Shown one piece after another: positions 10,201 through 18,246 of a stretch of DNA of 64,000 bases; position 1 is the stretch's first letter; each line of letters begins with the position of its first letter. This stretch comes from Pseudomonadota bacterium (GTDB taxonomy: Bacteria; Desulfobacterota; Desulfobacteria; Desulfobacterales; JAHIVH01). The position numbers and the translations under genes were made by a program. The stretch spans positions 1 through 64,000 of the forward strand of contig JAHIVH010000102.1 in assembly GCA_018816735.1 (NCBI GenBank). The letters are read 5' to 3'. A model generated the notes under the pieces. That model saw only the letters and a list, made by a program, of their open reading frames with translations. It was not told the origin of the DNA and did not search any database.

Positions 10201-10894
10201 TTTCCTGTTCAGTTCTAAAAAGTACCTTCAGCGCCTCAAAACTTCTGATGAGTTCGTCAGGGGAGGTAAGCGTATCCGCCGGAACGATCCGGATCAGCGG
10301 CAGGGTCAGCAACAATCGTGAAAACCGGTAAAGCCCGTCGGGATTCAGGTGATTCCTGACAAGGGTCGTCCCTATCAATGCCGGTTGATCAACCACATAA
10401 GTTCGCCAGAAATCAGCGATGACTTCCTTGATGATCGGACTCTGGTCGATGACCAGTTCGGTGTCAAAGGGCACAGCGCTTTCAAATGAATTTTCATTTA
10501 ACAGGCGGTTTAAAAATCCGTGAATGGTGAATATCGATGCTTCATCAAAACTGACAATCGCTTTTTTAAGGGCGGTTTTGATCTCTCTCAGAGGCCGGGT
10601 CAAACAGGCATGGTCGACAATCCTCCTGACCGTTTCATCTTCTGATGGCAGGCCACTTTCAATCCTGGAGAAAACCCGGTTAAGATTGCTTCTTATGCGG
10701 TCTCTCAGTTCTTTGGTCGCTTTTTCCGTAAAGGTGACAACGAGTATATTAGAAACCTCACACGCATGTTCCATGATCAGACGTAAAAAAAGATTGGCAA
10801 TCGTGTAGGTTTTCCCTGTTCCCGCACTGGCTTCGATCAGGTGCTGGCCGGATAAGGGAAGTGTTGTCACATCGAGTTTTTTATAGCCGCGCAT
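7262..10894 (-). CDS. recB: Exodeoxyribonuclease V beta subunit RecB
   Basis: 3'-to-5' SF1A helicase plus nuclease subunit, 1210 residues (E. coli RecB about 1180). N-terminal Walker A is EASAGTGKTYTIA, Walker B region LIDEFQDTD, then IGDPKQSIYGFRGAD, and motif VI LLYVGMTRA. The C-terminal RecB-type nuclease domain carries YMHGYIDLVF and YYIIDWKTNH, with the catalytic acidic residues and Lys in place. It should therefore form an active RecBCD nuclease with recC upstream (19-base gap) and recD downstream. Start ATG at 10894 with GGAGA upstream. Confidence 0.94.
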   Translation of the reverse strand: MRGYKKLDVTTLPLSGQHLIEASAGTGKTYTIANLFLRLIMEHACEVSNILVVTFTEKATKELRDRIRSNLNRVFSRIESGLPSEDETVRRIVDHACLTRPLREIKTALKKAIVSFDEASIFTIHGFLNRLLNENSFESAVPFDTELVIDQSPIIKEVIADFWRTYVVDQPALIGTTLVRNHLNPDGLYRFSRLLLTLPLIRIVPADTLTSPDELIRSFEALKVLFRTEQENIRGILYTSKALKRDATTYRPDRLDTCFEDLVMACNDTPTSSLIDSIVMFSSEKIGQSLKKNQSPPVHPFFDACDAFLRIEKDYLVWIKNQFWSYLKTELKERKATNNIQSFDDFLTGVWDILKEDTGALLARSVREKYTAVLIDEFQDTDTIQYHIFDKLFKGTPGVFLMIGDPKQSIYGFRGADIFSYISAVRHTETENKHTLGLNWRSETGLVAAVNHFFGHIKNPFVLGDQIGFNPVTASESSKGNQSPLLIDGKPAVPLSISLIRKPFSEGKKTSLSKEEARELATAQVIQEISRLLHLAGKGQATIGERPLSPSDFAILVTRNDDAVQFKELLSYKGIPAVVTKSGSVFHTMEALELERLLLSVISPGNLSRINAALSMDMFGIPAATLQAFLENEEKSNDYNMHLERFHHYNELWREKGFIRMLRTVMTDYPIREMLLSFPDGERRLSNLLQLSELLHRASFENHLGMNGLLSFLSEKRTSEDENEEQELRLEHDNEAVQILTVFKSKGLQFPIVFCPFMWQQGASINRRYHEHIVYHDQNGVVVDIDPEREDSRSIRKAETERLSERVRLLYVGMTRALNRCYLVTGKIGTFSLTSLDYVFSGGEEENTKLTDTVSEKMIKRDEESFLESVKKVAASSNGLIETVLFETEPLSEIPVNREPAQIASALEKRTIGKLFVKNGCVTSYSALVSGAGSAASISDMGSLKRDEIMDNMTAPFSREPEGFFAFPKGAVPGTCVHAIFENLDFTALDPLTSLDLIKTSLARFGLADDDRGDGRREQDVFRMVQNVLSAPLLPDLPDFSLCSISVSDRLNEMAFYYPLNHHTRDILESVYSKMATAAFGNTDFSDHRLSFRPVEGYMHGYIDLVFRFKDKYYIIDWKTNHLGNECTDYSKEKLKAYMRQSTYDLQYHIYTVALHLYLSERVPSYEYDKHFGGVFYMFVRGIAPSCPGTGIFYDKPSYDLIEKMMTMCN

Positions 10895-10913
10895 GCTGTT
10901 TTATCCGTTCTCC

Positions 10914-13900
10914 TTAAACTTTCGAATGGATTTGATCAAACATGGGCTGAAAAACAAGGAAAGCTGTTTTTCTGAATTCATCACAATCAATCATATCCTT
11001 TTCAAAACAAAGCCTGTTATACGGATCATCATACTCTCCTGACCGATAATCATCTGAAAGCCATTTCCTGTAAGCCTTCTGCAATCCCTCCCTCTCCCCT
11101 TTATTTTTTAAAATTACTGCCTCTGAAAACGCATAAGACGATTCAGGTACGAAGCACACAGGCGTTTTTAAGCCCTGTAAAAAAAGGCCTGTCAGCATAT
11201 CGAGTTGAAAAAAGGCGTGCTTTTGATCCATTACATCAAATATAATGGCATCCTCTTTCCCGAAAACAAGGGTTTTCCGTTCACGCATATGAATCCCTGC
11301 AGCATTTAAACAAAGATGATATATCCAGGCTTTGATAAGGTCTTTGGGTCCCAGTATTGCGGTTCTGTAAAACACCTGCCCTTCCTGATACAGGGAGGAA
11401 AGTCTGCCGCTTATAGAAATGCCTTTATGACCGGTTTCCAAATCGATCTCATCCTGGTCTTCAATCCGGTCCTGAATGTGCGGGGAAATCTTTTCGGAAA
11501 AATGCCTTGCGACCGTTTCCATCTGATTAAATAAAGAATAACCCGACAGGCCATGGGGAAGCACGCCGGACGCTTTAAGGCCTGAATACATAGCTTTTGT
11601 TCTTTTTCCTGATATGTGACTGGCAAGAAGGTCTTCCTGAATCAGGTACCGCTCGAGATGATCCAGATCGAACGGTTCGCTGTCGGGTGGTTTTAACGTA
11701 TCTGTCAAACCCAGTTGGATGTTGAGCCGGTTCTGCAGAAAAAATCGGGATGGTGACCTGAAGAAGTCACAGAACTGATCCAGACGAATCTGCGACCATT
11801 CGCCTTCTGTCGGGTCAGGTAACGGCACATCCACAAATTTTCTGGATTGCTTTTTACCTGAAGCATGAATTTGGGCAGCCTTGAAATTTTCATCTGAGTA
11901 ACTGAACAATTTTTGAGAGGCTTTAAAATAAGACTCACTAAAGGGTTGAAGCCGGTGTTTGGTGACCACATGGTCAAGCATTGTTGACGTATTATTCTGC
12001 ATCCTGAAGCCACCGTCTATATAGTCGATCAGCTCGGCAACAAGAACGGAAGGCGGAATATCGCTATTGTCCTTTATGCTTTGCCCCACATAGCTGACAA
12101 TAAACGTGTCCCTTGCAGACAAAAGACTTTCAAGAAAAAGATACCGGTCTTCATGACGTTTTGAACTGTCGCAAAGTCGCTTCTGCTGTGCCATGAGACT
12201 GAAACCCGGATTTTCAAAATGCCTGGGGTAATCGCCATCATTCATCCCTAAAATATAAACAACCCTGAAAGGAATGCTTCGCATGGGCAACAATGTGCAG
12301 AACGTGACACCGGAACGGATATACCCTCTGCTGCCGCTTGTACTTTTGAGCCTTTTTTCAAGAAAGGATAAAACGACATCAAGGGTGATGGTTTTGTCAA
12401 ACCCGGACAGGTTGGCGTAGCCTTCCAGTCCCTGATCGGTTAATGTATCGCGGATTTCCTTGATATCATCTTCTGTTCTCTCATCATGAATAAAAAAAAC
12501 CGACACGATCTGTGCAAGCCTTTCTGCCCATATTTTAAGACTGGCCCTTTCCTTGAGAATATCCCCCAAAAAGAAAAGCGTGTCCAGAAACTCAACAAAA
12601 ATGCCAAGCGTTCTGCCATCTTCCCCCTCGATCTCCCCATAGGGAAGAATATCCGAAAATGTTTCAAGATCATTTTTAAGGGGGAGTGCATATCCCAGAA
12701 GCATCCGGTCCAGTCCAAACTGAAATGTATTTTCGTTAAAGTCAGGAAGGCCGAGCGCTTTTTTGTAATTGCCGTCAATACCCCAGGATATGCCTGTGTC
12801 TTTCATCCAGTCTCTTATTTTTACCAGGTCTTCTTCTCCAAGGCCCAATTTCCTGTAGACAGCTTCATTGTCGAGTATATCCAGAATATCCGCTGCCTTG
12901 AAACGGTTTTTCCCGATGGATAAAATGGATAGAAACGCGGTTGCAATACGGTTGGTGTTGCTTATAAACGTATCTGCGATGGTATAGGGAATTTTATTTC
13001 CTTCATTGTCAACGGTGTCAAATACAGCCTGAACATAGGGGGCATATGTGGAAACATCCGGCATCATCACCACGACATCCCTGGGCCGCAAATCCTCATC
13101 CTTGTCAAAAAGCGACAACAGGGTATCGTGAAGCACTTCAATTTCCCGCACAGGGCTGTGGCACGAAAAGATCCTTATGGAGTCGTCCTGTTCGTGTACG
13201 ATGTAACTGGACGGGTCTTTTTTCCGGCTGTTCACAAGGTTCAGAATATCGGACTGAATGGCTGTGAGGAGGCTTGATTTCACGGTGTCTTCAAATAGAT
13301 CGGCGCCTGTATCCCCGATTGCATTCAGAACAAGACTAAAGAACTCCCTGCCGATAACGCCCATGGAGGATAGAATACTGTTGCCGCTGTCAAAATACTG
13401 GTCTTCATCGGAAAGACCTGTTTTTGAAAAACGGATGATCTCTTTTTCGTTATATGCATATTCCCAGTATTCCCTGCATGGATTCAGATAAAACAGATTA
13501 ACGTCTGTTTTTCGGGAAAGCGCCTTGAAAATATCTATATAATATGGGGGAAGCGTTGAAATACCAAAAATGGAAATTCTTTTGGGAAGTCCTTCCAGGC
13601 GATCGATGGCTTCAATAAACCTATTCTTCAAGGCTGCGTGATGCAGTTCGTGAGAACGGCCACCTGTCCCGGTGATGCTTTGCCACAAGGCTTTTTGCCA
13701 GACTTCGGCCTTAAGCCCGGCGCCTTCCGAAAGCCCATCATGATCCCATTTTGTGATGATGTCAGGCCGGTAGATGAGATACTGGTCAAAGACAGATGCG
13801 ACCTTTTCAGACAGCTGATACAGTTTCAGGCCGTTTGTGTCATTCAAGACGTAATGCCCGACGCTTTCAAAACCCGGCATGTCGATTAAATCCGGCAACG

Positions 13901-14192
13901 CGTTCATGATCTGCCAGGTCATGATTTCGGGTGAGACCAATGGCACGTCAGGAAGGGGTTTTACACGCTTGAACAGGTCATAGACAAAAGGTTTGGGAAA
14001 AGGGAATTCCATGTTGGCGCAGATTTTATTGCGCCTGGCCAGTTCAAGGCTGATCCACCGGGCCATGCCAGTGCTCTGAATGATAACCGTTTCAATTTCA
14101 AGCGGTGGCAGAGGATGCTCGCGAACGATAACCGAAAGCTTTTCCACGAGCAGTTCCAGTCTGTTGCTGGTAAACAGGTTCAAGCCGGGCAT
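10914..14192 (-). CDS. recC: Exodeoxyribonuclease V gamma subunit RecC
   Basis: Chi-recognition and scaffold subunit of RecBCD, 1092 residues (E. coli 1122). Recognised by the family N-terminus (LFTSNRLELLVEKL), IIQSTGMARWISLELA, FGISTLPPYYIDIFKALS, RIFSCHSPVREIEVLHDTLL, the DVVVMMPDVSTYAPYVQAVF segment, and GVTFCTLLPMRSIPFRVVYI. The inactive helicase and nuclease folds match RecC, not AddB, and neither subunit shows an AddB-type Fe-S cysteine set. It is the first rec gene after the ACS-like gene (16-base gap), so the four genes probably share a transcript. Confidence 0.93.
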   Translation of the reverse strand: MPGLNLFTSNRLELLVEKLSVIVREHPLPPLEIETVIIQSTGMARWISLELARRNKICANMEFPFPKPFVYDLFKRVKPLPDVPLVSPEIMTWQIMNALPDLIDMPGFESVGHYVLNDTNGLKLYQLSEKVASVFDQYLIYRPDIITKWDHDGLSEGAGLKAEVWQKALWQSITGTGGRSHELHHAALKNRFIEAIDRLEGLPKRISIFGISTLPPYYIDIFKALSRKTDVNLFYLNPCREYWEYAYNEKEIIRFSKTGLSDEDQYFDSGNSILSSMGVIGREFFSLVLNAIGDTGADLFEDTVKSSLLTAIQSDILNLVNSRKKDPSSYIVHEQDDSIRIFSCHSPVREIEVLHDTLLSLFDKDEDLRPRDVVVMMPDVSTYAPYVQAVFDTVDNEGNKIPYTIADTFISNTNRIATAFLSILSIGKNRFKAADILDILDNEAVYRKLGLGEEDLVKIRDWMKDTGISWGIDGNYKKALGLPDFNENTFQFGLDRMLLGYALPLKNDLETFSDILPYGEIEGEDGRTLGIFVEFLDTLFFLGDILKERASLKIWAERLAQIVSVFFIHDERTEDDIKEIRDTLTDQGLEGYANLSGFDKTITLDVVLSFLEKRLKSTSGSRGYIRSGVTFCTLLPMRSIPFRVVYILGMNDGDYPRHFENPGFSLMAQQKRLCDSSKRHEDRYLFLESLLSARDTFIVSYVGQSIKDNSDIPPSVLVAELIDYIDGGFRMQNNTSTMLDHVVTKHRLQPFSESYFKASQKLFSYSDENFKAAQIHASGKKQSRKFVDVPLPDPTEGEWSQIRLDQFCDFFRSPSRFFLQNRLNIQLGLTDTLKPPDSEPFDLDHLERYLIQEDLLASHISGKRTKAMYSGLKASGVLPHGLSGYSLFNQMETVARHFSEKISPHIQDRIEDQDEIDLETGHKGISISGRLSSLYQEGQVFYRTAILGPKDLIKAWIYHLCLNAAGIHMRERKTLVFGKEDAIIFDVMDQKHAFFQLDMLTGLFLQGLKTPVCFVPESSYAFSEAVILKNKGEREGLQKAYRKWLSDDYRSGEYDDPYNRLCFEKDMIDCDEFRKTAFLVFQPMFDQIHSKV

Positions 14193-14208
14193 GGTATTAT
14201 CCGGGTGA

Positions 14209-14931
14209 TTATTTGTTCATCTTGTTTCTCATTGACCTCAAGGCCGCCACATCATCACACACATCTGTAAATTCGCAGGCATCACAATCAAACGACATTT
14301 CAACGGCCATTTTGTTCATGGCGCTGGTGATGCGGATGGCCTGATCGGCTATTCCCTTGATCCCAATGATTTCCGCCTTGCTGGATGTTATAAAAATCAC
14401 TTCCACCGAAGAGACAAAATCCTTTTCCTTGAACCTGTCGATCAGCGTGCCGCCAAGAATCTTGAATGAAAATCCATTTGCTATCGCCTCCTTGCTGACG
14501 CGGCTCCACTCGCGCTGATACTGGGAGGCCGCCCGCATCATGTATCCCTTGAGATCGATATCATAGCGGATCGACTCCATCTCTCTGTAGCGGCCATATG
14601 AATTTTCGGTTGAAAACGCGTGTCCGCCCACAAGGACGATCTTTCCAAAGGGGAGTTTTTTTTCCGTTGTTTCATTTAAATCAGGACCAATGATTGAAAT
14701 GCGGCCATCTTTTATTTTTCCGGAATCATTCTCCCAGAGAAGAAAGGAAGTGGATTCGACCTGGGGATTACCCAGTTCAACCGCCATATCCTGTTCCAGC
14801 ACAAGGTTCCGGTTTCCGCCTTTGGGCCAGTCTGTTTTTTTATCATGAATGATTTCCCGTACATGGCCGGACGCTTTTTTCCGGTCCAGAAAAGCACGGA
14901 TATCGGTAAACTGTTTATCGAAAAATTCCAT
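14209..14931 (-). CDS. Stand-alone acetyl-CoA synthase beta-subunit-like protein (CODH/ACS beta family)
   Basis: 240 residues with clear resemblance to the middle domain of the CO dehydrogenase/acetyl-CoA synthase beta subunit (AcsB/CdhC): MAVELGNPQVES matches the 'MFVELGGPK' strand, KDGRISIIGPDLNE matches 'EDGKITVIGPDIDE', and PFGKIVLVGG and the YQREWSRVSKEAIANGF helix follow the same order. The N-terminal CODH-docking domain and the C-terminal metal domain are absent. Four Cys cluster near the end (FDCDACEFTDVC), which could bind a metal or Fe-S cluster but is not the A-cluster pattern as I know it. Function unknown; acetyl-CoA synthesis by this fragment alone is unlikely. It heads the recCBD operon (16 bases to recC). 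Confidence 0.72.
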   Translation of the reverse strand: MEFFDKQFTDIRAFLDRKKASGHVREIIHDKKTDWPKGGNRNLVLEQDMAVELGNPQVESTSFLLWENDSGKIKDGRISIIGPDLNETTEKKLPFGKIVLVGGHAFSTENSYGRYREMESIRYDIDLKGYMMRAASQYQREWSRVSKEAIANGFSFKILGGTLIDRFKEKDFVSSVEVIFITSSKAEIIGIKGIADQAIRITSAMNKMAVEMSFDCDACEFTDVCDDVAALRSMRNKMNK

Positions 14932-15053
14932 TACCTTATCGCCTTTTGTTTAGAGAACCCGCAAATATATAGGGGGGGAGTTTCAGGAACATTGTCCACG
15001 CCATGGAAAAAAAATATGTCATTGGGTGTTGACATGATATTCTTCCAAGGGAT

Positions 15054-15581
15054 CTACAGATTTCTTGCAGCCCAAAGGGTTGCCTGAAGTCTGTTGGGAA
15101 CATTTATTTTTTTAAAAATATTGTAGATATGGGTCTTCACCGTCAAGGGACTGATAAACAGGTCATCGGCGATATCCTTGTTTCTGGCGCCGGAGGCAAT
15201 CCGCAAAAGGATCTCCTTTTCACGGGTTGTAAGAACGCCGTCATCATCATTTTTCATCTCGGAGGCGTTGATCACGAATCTGTCATCAAATTTGACAGCC
15301 ATGCCGCTTTCGTCAACCCTGATGACCTCTCCTGTCACATTTATCTTAACCTTATTGCCTTTCAGTTTCTTTAGGGCGTCAATAGACAGGATCAGCTCAA
15401 TCTTCATCTCTGAACCGATGGGTAACGGCTGGGTGGCGTTGATAAACGCACCGCCCGCGCAAATGTTAGCCGTAAAGAAATCAAGCTTTTTTTCAACACC
15501 ATCGGAATTGATCGTTGAAATCGTGGTCGGAAGTTTCAGGCGGAATCGTTCCATTCCCCTGATATTTTTTATCTCGTTCAT
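15054..15581 (-). CDS. PilZ-LuxR fusion transcriptional regulator
   Basis: 175 residues. The N-terminal PilZ domain (about 5-105) has the RxxxR motif (R8-G-M-E-R12) and a second motif NICAGG that fits (D/N)x(S)xxG with Cys for Ser, so cyclic di-GMP binding is plausible. The C-terminal LuxR/GerE helix-turn-helix (about 113-175) reads [20 protein letters not shown] and [19 protein letters not shown], with all usual landmarks. No receiver domain is present, so the likely input is c-di-GMP, not phosphorylation. It stands alone on the minus strand. Targets are unknown. The upstream RBS is weak. Confidence 0.85.
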   Translation of the reverse strand: MNEIKNIRGMERFRLKLPTTISTINSDGVEKKLDFFTANICAGGAFINATQPLPIGSEMKIELILSIDALKKLKGNKVKINVTGEVIRVDESGMAVKFDDRFVINASEMKNDDDGVLTTREKEILLRIASGARNKDIADDLFISPLTVKTHIYNIFKKINVPNRLQATLWAARNL

Positions 15582-15750
15582 ATAGGCACCCGGAAGTATG
15601 GAAAAGAATTCTGTTAAATCAGTATCGGCTTTTTATCAAAAATGAAAATTATTTATATAACCGGCTCTTAATAGAAGTTAATTATGCGTACTTTATACAA
15701 CACGGCGATGGTTTGCAATTTTTTTTTATAGAGTTTAGACAATTTCTTTT

Positions 15751-16368
15751 TTAAATCTGCGCAAGCTCCCGGTAACCATCATTCCAGTATTCTTCACCAT
15801 AACTGATCAGGAGCTGTTCATTCTTTCTGATTTTTCGGGATGCTTTAAAAAAAATGACCCATTGCCCCTGATGCAACATGTGTTCAACATCAACATTGGG
15901 CTTCTTGCCATGATTCACAAAACGCATCTCATTTCCTTCATATTTTCCGTTGATCTCAAGCACGGGCCCGTCTTTTATGTCATCAAGATAATACCAGGAG
16001 TAGTCTGTGGAATACCCCTTGTCAGCATCACCGGTTTCTTCATCTTCATCAAAAACCTGAACCACACCGGCATATTCACCAATAAACGCATCTTTTTTAA
16101 TATCCTCGGCAGCAAAAACACCAAAGCCTACGCCATTATCAATCCACTTGATATAGACAGGGGCCATTTCGGCATTATTGACAGACCGGTCATATTTTTT
16201 TGAAAGGTCTTCAAACGTTTCTTTATTTTCTTTATAATACGGACTCTTATCCAATTTTTTAGACAAAAGGGGCTGCCACTCGACCCGTGTCCGTTTCAGG
16301 TAGACAAGTCCGCTCTCAGTGAACAATTGATGAATTTCATCCTTGGTTTTGTATATTTTTTGATTCAT
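15751..16368 (-). CDS. SET-domain protein (putative protein-lysine methyltransferase)
   Basis: 205 residues. The SET domain (about 75-200) shows the three core elements: GVGFGVFAAEDIKKDAFIGE (SAM-binding N-SET strand), MRFVNHGKKPNVDV (the pseudoknot NHxxxPN motif) and LLISYGEEYW (the catalytic-Tyr/C-SET segment). No pre-SET or post-SET zinc-cysteine cluster is visible, as in other compact bacterial SET proteins. It probably methylates a lysine on a protein. HU at 20.4 kb is one conceivable substrate, though nothing in the sequence ties them together. It has its own RBS (AAGAGG) and no operon partner. Confidence 0.82.
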   Translation of the reverse strand: MNQKIYKTKDEIHQLFTESGLVYLKRTRVEWQPLLSKKLDKSPYYKENKETFEDLSKKYDRSVNNAEMAPVYIKWIDNGVGFGVFAAEDIKKDAFIGEYAGVVQVFDEDEETGDADKGYSTDYSWYYLDDIKDGPVLEINGKYEGNEMRFVNHGKKPNVDVEHMLHQGQWVIFFKASRKIRKNEQLLISYGEEYWNDGYRELAQI

Positions 16369-16373
16369 GCCTC

Positions 16374-16412
16374 TTAACCTTTAACCATTAACGAATCAAC
16401 CATTCAACCCGC
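16374..16412. repeat. Short AACC-rich low-complexity repeat
   Basis: Upstream of the SET gene the sequence runs TTAACC, TTTAACC, ATTAACG, AATCAACC, ATTCAACCC, five loosely spaced copies of a TTAACC/TCAACC unit. A simple degenerate tandem array with no known role; it sits in or next to the SET gene promoter. Confidence 0.4.
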
Positions 16413-16557
16413 TCAAGCTCAAGGTAGTACATCAACTGACAACTCACAATCAATAGTTAATTGATCGCAGCTTTTAAAAACGCCTGGTTAAAAATATGGA
16501 CAAAATCGTCTGTAGAGGATACGGAAAGAAAAACGTGATAAATACAAGGAGTGATAT

Positions 16558-16908
16558 ATGATCATAAAACATTATGAAGATGTTTCATCCGCCTTTATTG
16601 ATAATGATGTGGCCAAGGGCGTTCATGGGCGCGTCATGATCGGCAAAAATGACGGTGCCGCCAATTTCTGCATGCGGGTTTTTGAAATCGATCCGGGCGG
16701 GCATACGCCAAAACATTCCCACGAATGGGAGCATGAGATATTCATCCATAAAGGCAGCGGGGCTTTCTTGAACAATGGGAGGTGGGCAGATGTGCGCCCT
16801 GGAACGGCCGTTTTTATACCGGGCAATGAAGAGCACCAGATCAAAAACAAGGGGAATGACACGCTTGTTGTGATATGCCTGATTCCAAAAGGCGTTCCCG
16901 AGCTATGA
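16558..16908 (+). CDS. Small cupin-domain protein
   Basis: 116 residues forming one cupin_2 barrel. Metal motif 1 is GGHTPKHSHEWEHEIFIHKG (GX5HXHX3-4EX6G with His and Glu ligands) and motif 2 is GTAVFIPGNEEHQIKN (GX5PXGX2H). It should bind a divalent metal. Cupins of this size act as isomerases, dioxygenases or sensors, and no substrate is indicated here. RBS AAGGAG lies a few bases before ATG at 16558. It is convergent with the Nudix gene 31 bases away. Confidence 0.85.
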   Translation: MIIKHYEDVSSAFIDNDVAKGVHGRVMIGKNDGAANFCMRVFEIDPGGHTPKHSHEWEHEIFIHKGSGAFLNNGRWADVRPGTAVFIPGNEEHQIKNKGNDTLVVICLIPKGVPEL

Positions 16909-16939
16909 CCCATCCCGTTTGCGTAAGACGGTAAGATGA

Positions 16940-17524
16940 TTATTTCAGGACCACGCTCCCGTGCGCCGCAAAAAAGGACACAACCAGCCATGTCTTGACA
17001 TCAAACGGATGTTCCGGATGTTTAAGCAGCAAAGCGGCTTCGGCAGGTGATACAAAAAGGGTATTGATCTCCTCGGAACTCTCATTGCCCGCTTTTGAAG
17101 CCTCACCATCGCATTCAACATACAGCATGGCAACCGATTCATCGGTCATGCCGGATGATGAGTAGACAGGTGGTCCTACATTAAGGACGCGGGTGACCCG
17201 GAGTCCTGTTTCCTCTTTCAATTCACGGGCGCCTGCGTCTTCAACAGACTCGTTTCTGTCCAAAAGGCCTGCGGGAAAGCCATACTGGAAACCGCCCAAA
17301 GCCACCCTGAACTCGGAAATCAGGACCAGTTTTTGTTTCTTTTGATGATAGGGAACAATCACCACGGCATCTGGTAAATCAAATTCACCGGAAACACATT
17401 TGGGTATATCTTTCCGGGAAGCGATTTGGCAGGATTTATCCTGATTGTGCCTGTCCGTATAGTTAATCGAAAACAAATTTAAATACTTCCGGTTTGTAAT
17501 TTTTGTAACACCTTGTATTTTCAA
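16940..17524 (-). CDS. Nudix hydrolase, ADP-ribose pyrophosphatase-like
   Basis: The complete Nudix box GX5EX7REUXEEXGU is present (GLLDRNESVEDAGARELKEE and TGL). The preceding FPAG segment and the beta-rich N-terminal half resemble ADP-sugar pyrophosphatases (NudF type), which cleave ADP-ribose to AMP and ribose phosphate. The longest frame begins with GTG at 17536, but that codon overlaps the only Shine-Dalgarno (AGGAGG, 17536-17541), so the TTG at 17524 is the more likely start, giving 194 residues. A gap of 32 bases separates it from the downstream yqeY gene on the same strand; it lies second in that pair. Confidence 0.85.
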   Translation of the reverse strand: MKIQGVTKITNRKYLNLFSINYTDRHNQDKSCQIASRKDIPKCVSGEFDLPDAVVIVPYHQKKQKLVLISEFRVALGGFQYGFPAGLLDRNESVEDAGARELKEETGLRVTRVLNVGPPVYSSSGMTDESVAMLYVECDGEASKAGNESSEEINTLFVSPAEAALLLKHPEHPFDVKTWLVVSFFAAHGSVVLK

Positions 17525-17556
17525 AACGAAGTCCACCTCCTGAAGGGTTATACCAT

Positions 17557-17955
17557 TTAAAACCGGGAAAGAATTTCCTTTACCATATTCCCGTCTGCGC
17601 TTGATCCAAAATGCTGCATGATCGGCTTCATCGCCTGCATCTTATTTTTGAAAGACGAAAAATCGATATTGCTGCGAATCCAATCTTCTATTTCCGGGGC
17701 AGAAACCTCTTTGGGAAGATATGAATTTGTGATGGTTATAAATTCCGAATCTTCCGTACCACCGGATTTCTCTATTGTCTCTTTTTCCGACTTGATCAGC
17801 TTTTTTAATACCTTTATCACCTCGTCATCAGGCAATTCCTTTTTATCAAGCCGGGCAAACTCTCCCATAATCACACGTATGGTCGATTTTTTTACATCAT
17901 TTTTTTCTTTTAAGGCGATTTTCAAATCCGCCTTGATTTTTTCCTGGAGCGTCAT
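17557..17955 (-). CDS. GatB/YqeY domain-containing protein
   Basis: 132 residues from the chosen start. The all-helical YqeY fold is recognised by MTLQEKIKADLKIALKEKND, STIRVIMGEFARLDKKEL, a KSEKETIEKSG helix, YLPKEVSAPEIEDWI and the final KPIMQHFGSSADGNMVKEIL. The domain is shared with the tail of the GatB amidotransferase subunit, where it contacts tRNA; free YqeY proteins have no settled function. The frame extends upstream to 18027, but the RBS GAAAGGAA sits just before ATG at 17955, so the extension is not used. Confidence 0.88.
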   Translation of the reverse strand: MTLQEKIKADLKIALKEKNDVKKSTIRVIMGEFARLDKKELPDDEVIKVLKKLIKSEKETIEKSGGTEDSEFITITNSYLPKEVSAPEIEDWIRSNIDFSSFKNKMQAMKPIMQHFGSSADGNMVKEILSRF

Positions 17956-18246
17956 ACAATTTCCTTTCTCACGGGTTGCACGCGTTAAACATGTAATGGG
18001 CCATCCAAATACGGCTGCTGGTATCATGCTTTACGGCTATAGCATATTTTCATCCAGGACACATTATTTTTTAAACCCCTGATTCACCCAACCTTTTTTC
18101 ACTTGCAAGTTCACCGTATTTGATCAATATTGGCGTTTCTCCATTTTTACAGTTCAGCTGATATCATCACCGTTTCGAAGACAGGTAATGGCTATCTTTC
18201 AGCTTGAAGAACAAATTGATTTTTCATGTTTCAAAGGAGGTTGGTC

